A DNA stretch of 64,000 nt from Klebsormidium nitens. Its lineage: Eukaryota; Streptophyta; Klebsormidiophyceae; Klebsormidiales; Klebsormidiaceae. The stretch covers positions 16,749 through 80,748 of the forward strand of contig DF237368.1 of the NCBI GenBank assembly GCA_000708835.1, written 5' to 3'. Shown here piece by piece: positions 58,737-64,000 of this stretch (the first letter of the stretch is position 1; every line of letters begins with the position of its first letter). The translations under genes and the position numbers were made by a program. The notes under the pieces were generated by a model. That model saw only the letters and a program-made list of their open reading frames with translations. It ran no database searches and was not told the DNA's origin.

Positions 58737-59037
58737 GGACCCTATGTATTTCCGCCAAAGGAAACAACAAAGGGGGGGGAGCAATTCCTAGTCGGCTTGG
58801 GCCACGTTTGCTCGGCGGTACATCTTGCTTCAATCGCTCCTTATAAACGCTTTTATCAGTGCTGTATGGAGCAACCGCTACGAAGGCACTTGCTTCTTGA
58901 CTGTAACACTTGGATGGGTTCCAGACCTCTAGGGTCACCCGTTTCAGAGTACGGGAAGGAACAATCATCCGATCAGAAAGCTTTTGTGGCAATTGATTAT
59001 TAGAAGTGAGGCGCGTCCGATGACGTTGTGTTCATGT

Positions 59038-59070
59038 GCGGTCGAAAGTACTTTTAGTACTTTCGACCGC
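59038..59070. repeat. perfect 15-bp inverted repeat with 3-base loop
   Basis: Left arm GCGGTCGAAAGTACT, loop TTT, right arm AGTACTTTCGACCGC. Pairing is complete over 15 bases. It does not end in a T tract, and a role as a terminator would not apply to a nuclear gene. Confidence 0.85.
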
Positions 59071-60670
59071 AACCCGACGATCGAGCACGTCCTCTTTTCT
59101 GGTCACACCTCTCCTGCAACAGCTTTTCAAATGCCTGTGCACCTCGGAATGATCGGTTCACACAATCGCGTGGAACGCTGCATCGAAGATCTTTGAATCC
59201 TTTGCGGAGCACGAAGTATAAAAAGGCTTTACGTTGATCGCCTCCGTCGATCTGCCCTCTCTGCATACACCGTCCAGAGGGACGCGTCTAAAACTGCATC
59301 CTCTTAAACAATCGTTGGCGGGTTGGCGGCCGTGGTTGTACAAGTCATTCGGTGTCGAGACTTCTTGTCACGTCGTTTCGTACGGATCAACGAAGTGACA
59401 ATGGTTTGATAGACAAAGTTTCAGTGCAGCGGCGACGACTTTTACCACAACCAGCTCCACTCACTGTGGAATTCAAGCGGTGCTTTTCTTCACGGACCTG
59501 ATAACGAATTTTAGTAACCGCAGGTAGGGCGATGGGGAGTCGTCGGAGCCGTCGAAGCAGTCAGCAAATCGCCGCAGTGCAAGCGCGCCGACTGAAGTCG
59601 CGATTACCGGTCGCTAACTGTCTGCCCGCTTCAGATGACAACAATATGTTTACACTGTTAGAGTAGCGCCACATGACGTCTTGTGTACAAGTCAAAGTGT
59701 ACGGCTGGGGCGACTTATCGACCTTTAGGGCCGTGAGTGAGAACCCGTCCTTGTGGCCGCGCATTTCCGGATCAACTAGACGGGCAGCATACTGTGGTGC
59801 ACTCGGCATGCCATTTGATCGATCTATTTCAGCGCCGAGCGGATTTAGACCGTCGGATTTTGTTGTGCAAATTTTAATGCGGATGATCAGGATATAACAT
59901 TTGACACAAAATAGGCCGGAGCGTTCCGAGGCAACGGTTGTACCCCCTGGAACGGGCTGGAAATCCAGGCGACGGCCTGCGACACTTTGACAAACGTGCG
60001 AACTTCATCGGAGGGCCTGCGACCGTCGGCCGACCTACATTATTCGCGTAATACGACAAATCGGTAGAAAACCACTGTACGGAAACTTGGTGCCAACAAT
60101 GCCTTTGCCAATTACTCGGACCGGAAGTCGATGGGCAAAGTCGTACAGTTTGTTTACAATGCCCCTGGGAACTTCCTGGAAAAGGGGCCGGCCGGAATCC
60201 CCTCGCGCACAGAATTGGTGGATCTCTTAGGGTAATAAAGCGGTCACATAGCCGACGGCCCCTAGCAAACAGTCGCCTATACATTTGCCACGTCGTACGG
60301 TGGCATTGGGGGCATCCATTTCGTGGGCTGTCGCCCTTTTCAATAACGCGTACGCTCGCGCGCATTTGGGGAGCACACAGAACAGAATCATAAAATGGCA
60401 TGCCAAAAACTGAGAATGGTCGCGTTTTCAACTTAGTGTCCGATTCAACTGAGTATAAGTCCGCCCGGCAGAATCAGTCACGGTCATGCTAAAGGATCTG
60501 CATGGCGTCCACTTATATCGACGACACCGTACTAGTTGGACTGGTCCTCCACATGGTCTTCCCACATGCATGTCCCTACTAACCATGACGGTAAACTCGA
60601 GCGCGGGCCGGCAAGGATTCACCATTATAGGGATCCGCCGCCAAAAAGCCATGGCACGCGTCACTGACAA

Positions 60671-60815
60671 GTCATGGTTATATATATCCTTTTCATACAT
60701 ATTACACGCGGCGGCCCGAGCGCGATCGCAAGGAGTCACCAACTTGGGCCGCAAGTGACACGCGCGTCGCGATCACCATGACGAGTACGGTCATGGCTAT
60801 ATATATCCTCTTCAT
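60671..60815 (+). repeat. direct repeat pair with TATATATCC core
   Basis: GTCATGGTTATATATATCCT at 60671 and GTCATGGCTATATATATCCT at 60790, followed by TTTCAT and CTTCAT. 24 of 26 bases are identical, spaced 119 bases apart. They may be paired promoter-like or transposon-derived elements. Confidence 0.7.
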
Positions 60816-61485
60816 TTGTCATGGCGGCCGCGCCTGGCCCACGAGTAGCTCACTTGCCAGAATGAGGCCGGCCGCCCGATGTATACGAATTAGTTCGTCG
60901 GACAGCTTCGTTGGACTCTGGATCATTACTTGAAGTGACTCATGAGCCGGTACTAAGTTTATGTCCGATCAGCGTGACGATGCGCAACGGTCCCATGGTA
61001 CCTAGCTCTCAGTACATATACGAGCTTGATGTCATCATGTTTATCCCACTGAGCCGGGCATGGCATGCGCGGGCCCAAAATCTGTTCAACTTTACTGGCA
61101 GTCCGGCCGCTTCTGAATGGCGGCCGGAAAGATGTTTGATCCAAATAAGTGCATGATTGCCGGATCTAGGCCACTTTTGGCTAGATCATCCGACGCTCGT
61201 GGTTGGGCGTGGCATGTGGAGTCAGTGACGGAGCCACATGAACCACTACTTCATCCTGAGTGAGTACATGGGGGAGGTAAGCAACGGCGGCCGTGGCAGA
61301 GTATTGACCAAACACAGCGCCAAGGGGATCCGCTCAGATTTAAGACTTTTGTTTGCCACTTTATCGGCCAAATCCAGGCGCGTTATCGTCCGGTATAGCT
61401 AGCCTTGGACATTTGACTTCAAAAGGAAAAATTTGTGTGTCGAATACTGGACTTCGCCTCGGATCCTCTGATGCTTTCAATCTAC

Positions 61486-61711
61486 CTGATTGGGTATACT
61501 CCTTCCAAAGCCGCCCTTCGCTAAGATCCGTTTTACCCGCACTCCTGGAGGCCGCTGCTTAAGCTCCTGCAGCTGAACGAGTCTCTCGACCTTGGCCCTC
61601 CTTCTCCTAGCTAGCAAGACCCAGACCCGTCGCTCAGGGATTTTAGTGACCGCCCGACCTGCTGACGTCACTGCTGACGTCGCAAGCAACAAGACCGGCG
61701 GCAGGGAGTGC
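61486..61711 (-). CDS. intact exon of the downstream-gene family, unit 3
   Basis: The reverse-strand exon begins after acceptor CTTTTCAG and ends at donor GTAGATT. It is open over 75 codons (phase 2 in, phase 0 out). Visible text includes TSAVTSAGRAVTKIPERRVW and a basic helix, RRRRAKVERLVQLQELKQRP. It is the inverted, intact counterpart of the broken island at 54370-54632, and it follows F-box/ARM copy 3 as that island follows copy 2. Function unknown. Confidence 0.45.
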
Positions 61712-62160
61712 CTGAAAAGGGTGAGCGAAGAATGAGAAGGGTTCAGTCTTGGTCCGCTCTGTTAGGATTGCAGCTCAGAGGAACTGCCTTTCTTTCAGAG
61801 GCGTCAACGGAAGGGACAAGGTGGCTACCGGTCGAAAGCGACAAGAGATTCGTTCAAAGATGACAACTTCAATGCCTTCAATCTTGGTAAATCCCAAACG
61901 GGCAATTGAACTGGCTGCATCGTTCGCTCCGTCCATTTCCTTACTGAACGAACTAGTTACGGCAGAAAGCTAAAGCTAGGTTGCTCTGATTTGAGGCAAA
62001 TCTTCGGCACTTCCCATGCATCGAGATGAAAAATGAACGTACAAGGTAAGCAACAATCACAACCTCAGCTTCAACAACTTTGCCTTCTACGCCAGTGGCC
62101 CAACTTCAAATAGACTGACTCACCGCGCACGGCATCATGACGATCGCACCTCCGCACTCC
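61712..62160 (-). repeat. inverted segmental duplication, reverse arm flank
   Basis: Reverse complement partner of 53921-54369, lying between copy 3 of the F-box/ARM gene and its downstream exon. No gene of its own is seen. Confidence 0.5.
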
Positions 62161-64000
62161 TCACATCCTGCTCCCTTCCCCTTGCACCGCTTCCTCGCTC
62201 GCTTGCACCTCTTCGCTCGCAGCCCCCTTCCCATTCAGTCCCGCCTCCCCACTTTGTCCCCGCTCCTTGCTTTCGCCCCGCACCCCATTCTCGGCTCCCT
62301 CGCTCATTCCCGCTTCCCCACCTTTGTCCCCCTCCCAACTCCCGGCTCCATCCCCGCTTCCCGCCCCTTCTGCCTCCCCGGCTGAGGGCCCGTTCCCTTC
62401 AGTTTCCGTGTTCAAACTCCCCGCCGCTAATTCTCTCAGCCCGGAGTCCTCTCCCTCCTGGATCTCCGCGTCCGGCAGACTCGCCAGCGTCCGCAGCGTC
62501 TCCAGGCACTCCGGCACCGCAGCGATCCCCCGCCGAATCTCCTTGTCCTCCGCAAAAATGATCAGGGCCTCCAGAGCCACTTCCCGCATCCAGTGCTGTT
62601 TCAGGAGCTCCACCAAGCTCTGCAGCGCCCCGGGGATCCCCGCGATCTTTCTCCGAACCGCCGGATCTTCTGCCAGGTCGATGAGCAGCCACGTGGCGGA
62701 TTCTGGCAACTCAGTAGCCAGGACGCGCACCAGCCTTTCGAGGCTCCCCGGAATGGAAAGAAAGGTCTCCCGGTTCTTCGCATCCGCCTTCAGAACCCTT
62801 TGCAGCATGTTTGCGGCGATGTCCAGCGTCGAACGCGTCCGGGTCGAGGAAGCCAACAAGCGTTTGCACAAGGCCCGGCTCTCCAAAGATGACCGTCCGC
62901 ATCTGACGATCTTCAGACAATGCACGAAGCGCCTTCAGGCCCCACTCCGCGACGAAACTCTTGCCGGATTTCAGCAGGCCGGACAGCTGCTCCAAGCATC
63001 CCGGCGCAGCCGCAATGGCACGCGTCTTCTCCTCGTTACATTGGCCCTCCTCAGCATCAAAGCACAGGTTGTGCAGGATTCTGGCCGAAAGGGCGCGCTG
63101 GACTCCGGTGCACTTCTCGCCTAGGAGGCCTATCAACTCCTGCAGAACCCCAGACCGTTCCCAGAAAGCGCCTTGGTTCCCCGTGAAACACGCAGTACAC
63201 CACAGCGCCTCGCCGGCTGCACTCTGCACGTATTCCCCGGGACCCTTGAAGAGGCGGAAGAGCTTTTGCAGACACCCGGGTGCGGCGCCGATAAGGGGCC
63301 GGCACTCGAGATCCCACGCCAACCTGTGCAACACCAACGCCGCCGATCTCTGCGCCCCATCTGAACCCCCGATGCCCAAAACGACCACCAGCTGCTCTAT
63401 GGCCCCCGGTTCCTCCGCGATTGCCTTCCGGATTCCGGCGTGTCCAGCCAATTGGGAGAAGACTTCGGCGGCCACCTCAAGTGCGCAAGCGGCCCGATCC
63501 GCTTTTCAGGAGTTTGACCAGCCTCTTGAGGCATCCCGGCGTGCTCGCTATGCGCTTGCCCGTCTCCAAGTCCCCTGCGATGCTCTGTAGAACCCCTGCG
63601 GCTGTTAGGATTACTGCTTCAGACGGTTGCTTATCTAACTTGTCCACCAACACAGGCACCAAGTCAGGCACCTTGAGAAGCTCCTTGCCGACGGCTTCTT
63701 CGGCCCCCACAACCCGCAGCGCCTCCAACACGAGCCAGCGAGGTGCACCCCTGTGCTTCAAAATCGTCGTCAGCCCCTGCAAGAACCCTGGCGCCCTCGC
63801 CACCGCCTGCCGGGATGTTGCATCCCGTGTCAGTGCCGCCATCAGCGTGACAACCCGCTGCTGCACGAAGCCGCTTTTGCTGGTCATATGGCTCACCAAC
63901 ACATGAAGCGCTCCAGCATCCACCGCAACAGCCCTCCGCACTTCAGCGTCATCTTTTGCAAGTAACCCCAGCACGTCTGCCGCCTTCTCTAGCACGTCGT
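62161..64000 (-). CDS. armadillo-repeat protein, copy 3 of the F-box/ARM family (cut by right edge)
   Basis: Read on the reverse strand from the right edge, three overlapping frames together give the C-terminal ARM repeats of copy 1. The segments are 63995-63477 (QAVARAPGFLQGL, RIASTPGCLKRLVKLL), 63475 to about 62835 (EPGAIEQLVVVLG, GAAPGCLQKLFRLF, GLVQTLVGFLDPD), and about 62835-62161 (DIAANMLQRVLKADAKNRE, TWLLIDLAED, GALQSLVELLKQ). The last ends in a Gly/Glu/Ser-rich tail. The frame steps by +1 near 63478 and again near 62835. The second step lies at the position where copy 1 also steps. The F-box would be beyond the window. It may be a pseudogene, or use recoding. Confidence 0.65.

Larger units (their letters stand above)
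58737..61485. other. long region without a supported gene
   Basis: No coding frame with family resemblance. It holds a perfect hairpin at 59038-59070 and a 26-base near-identical direct repeat at 60671 and 60790, and is rich in GGCCGGCC/GGCGGCC patches and TATATATCC words, the style of other intergenic stretches here. It separates the two arms of the inverted duplication. Confidence 0.35.

Noticed and set aside
62267-63590. Forward open frames of up to 285 codons
   Set aside because: They are antisense to the ARM repeats of copy 3, which match copy 1 in the reverse frames.
1-64000. Prokaryotic features: operons, CRISPR arrays, ribosome binding sites, terminators
   Set aside because: The DNA is eukaryotic nuclear, with spliced genes throughout; no CRISPR-like spacer array is present.

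Overview
This is nuclear DNA from a photosynthetic eukaryote of the green-plant lineage, most likely a streptophyte alga; a Klebsormidium-like alga would fit, but that is inference. Genes carry many short GT-AG introns. They include a plant-type UV-B photoreceptor (UVR8), plastid-targeted ribosomal proteins, a plant-type FKBP12, and a CFAP97-like protein of motile cilia, a class that flowering plants have lost. Base composition is near 50% GC.

Layout. 0.3-2.8 kb (-): 5' part of an RCC1-repeat gene that runs off the left edge. 4.8-6.4 kb (+): MYND-finger protein with one internal frame change. 7.5-9.4 kb (-): FKBP12, five exons. 11.1-15.2 kb (+): minisatellite, then a six-exon CFAP97-domain gene with decayed exon copies in an intron. 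16.8-23.5 kb (-): complete UVR8, eleven exons. 24.9-27.6 kb (+): mitochondrial-type bL9. 28.9-30.8 kb (-): nuclear gene for plastid uL16 (rpl16) with a transit peptide split over two exons, head-to-head with 31.3-33.4 kb (+) plastid uS5 (rps5). 34.7-37.9 kb (-): ankyrin-repeat protein. 38.4-42.8 kb (+), 52.2-53.7 kb (+) and 62.2-64.0 kb (-): three copies of an F-box/armadillo-repeat gene, with a full-length-like form, a truncated form, and a form cut by the right edge. The copies have frame changes and sit in duplicated segments, part of them inverted. Between and after them (43.4-50.1, 54.4-58.7, 61.5-61.7 kb) lie GC-rich exon-like islands, partly decayed and strikingly rich in the palindrome TGACGTCA.

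Exon models for FKBP12, CFAP97, UVR8, bL9, uL16 and uS5 were built by hand. Every intron phase closes without a frame error; the only unresolved part is the first exon of bL9. Frame changes seen elsewhere are therefore unlikely to reflect general poor sequence quality.

Functional themes are organelle translation (bL9, uL16, uS5), UV-B perception (UVR8), protein folding or signalling (FKBP12), cilia (CFAP97), and a recently expanding F-box/ARM family that may act in ubiquitin ligases. The most notable points are the plastid-to-nucleus rpl16 gene and its divergent pairing with rps5, the tandem decayed copies of exon 5' edges in two unrelated genes, a +1 frame change at the same site in two F-box/ARM paralogues, and the TGACGTCA clusters.
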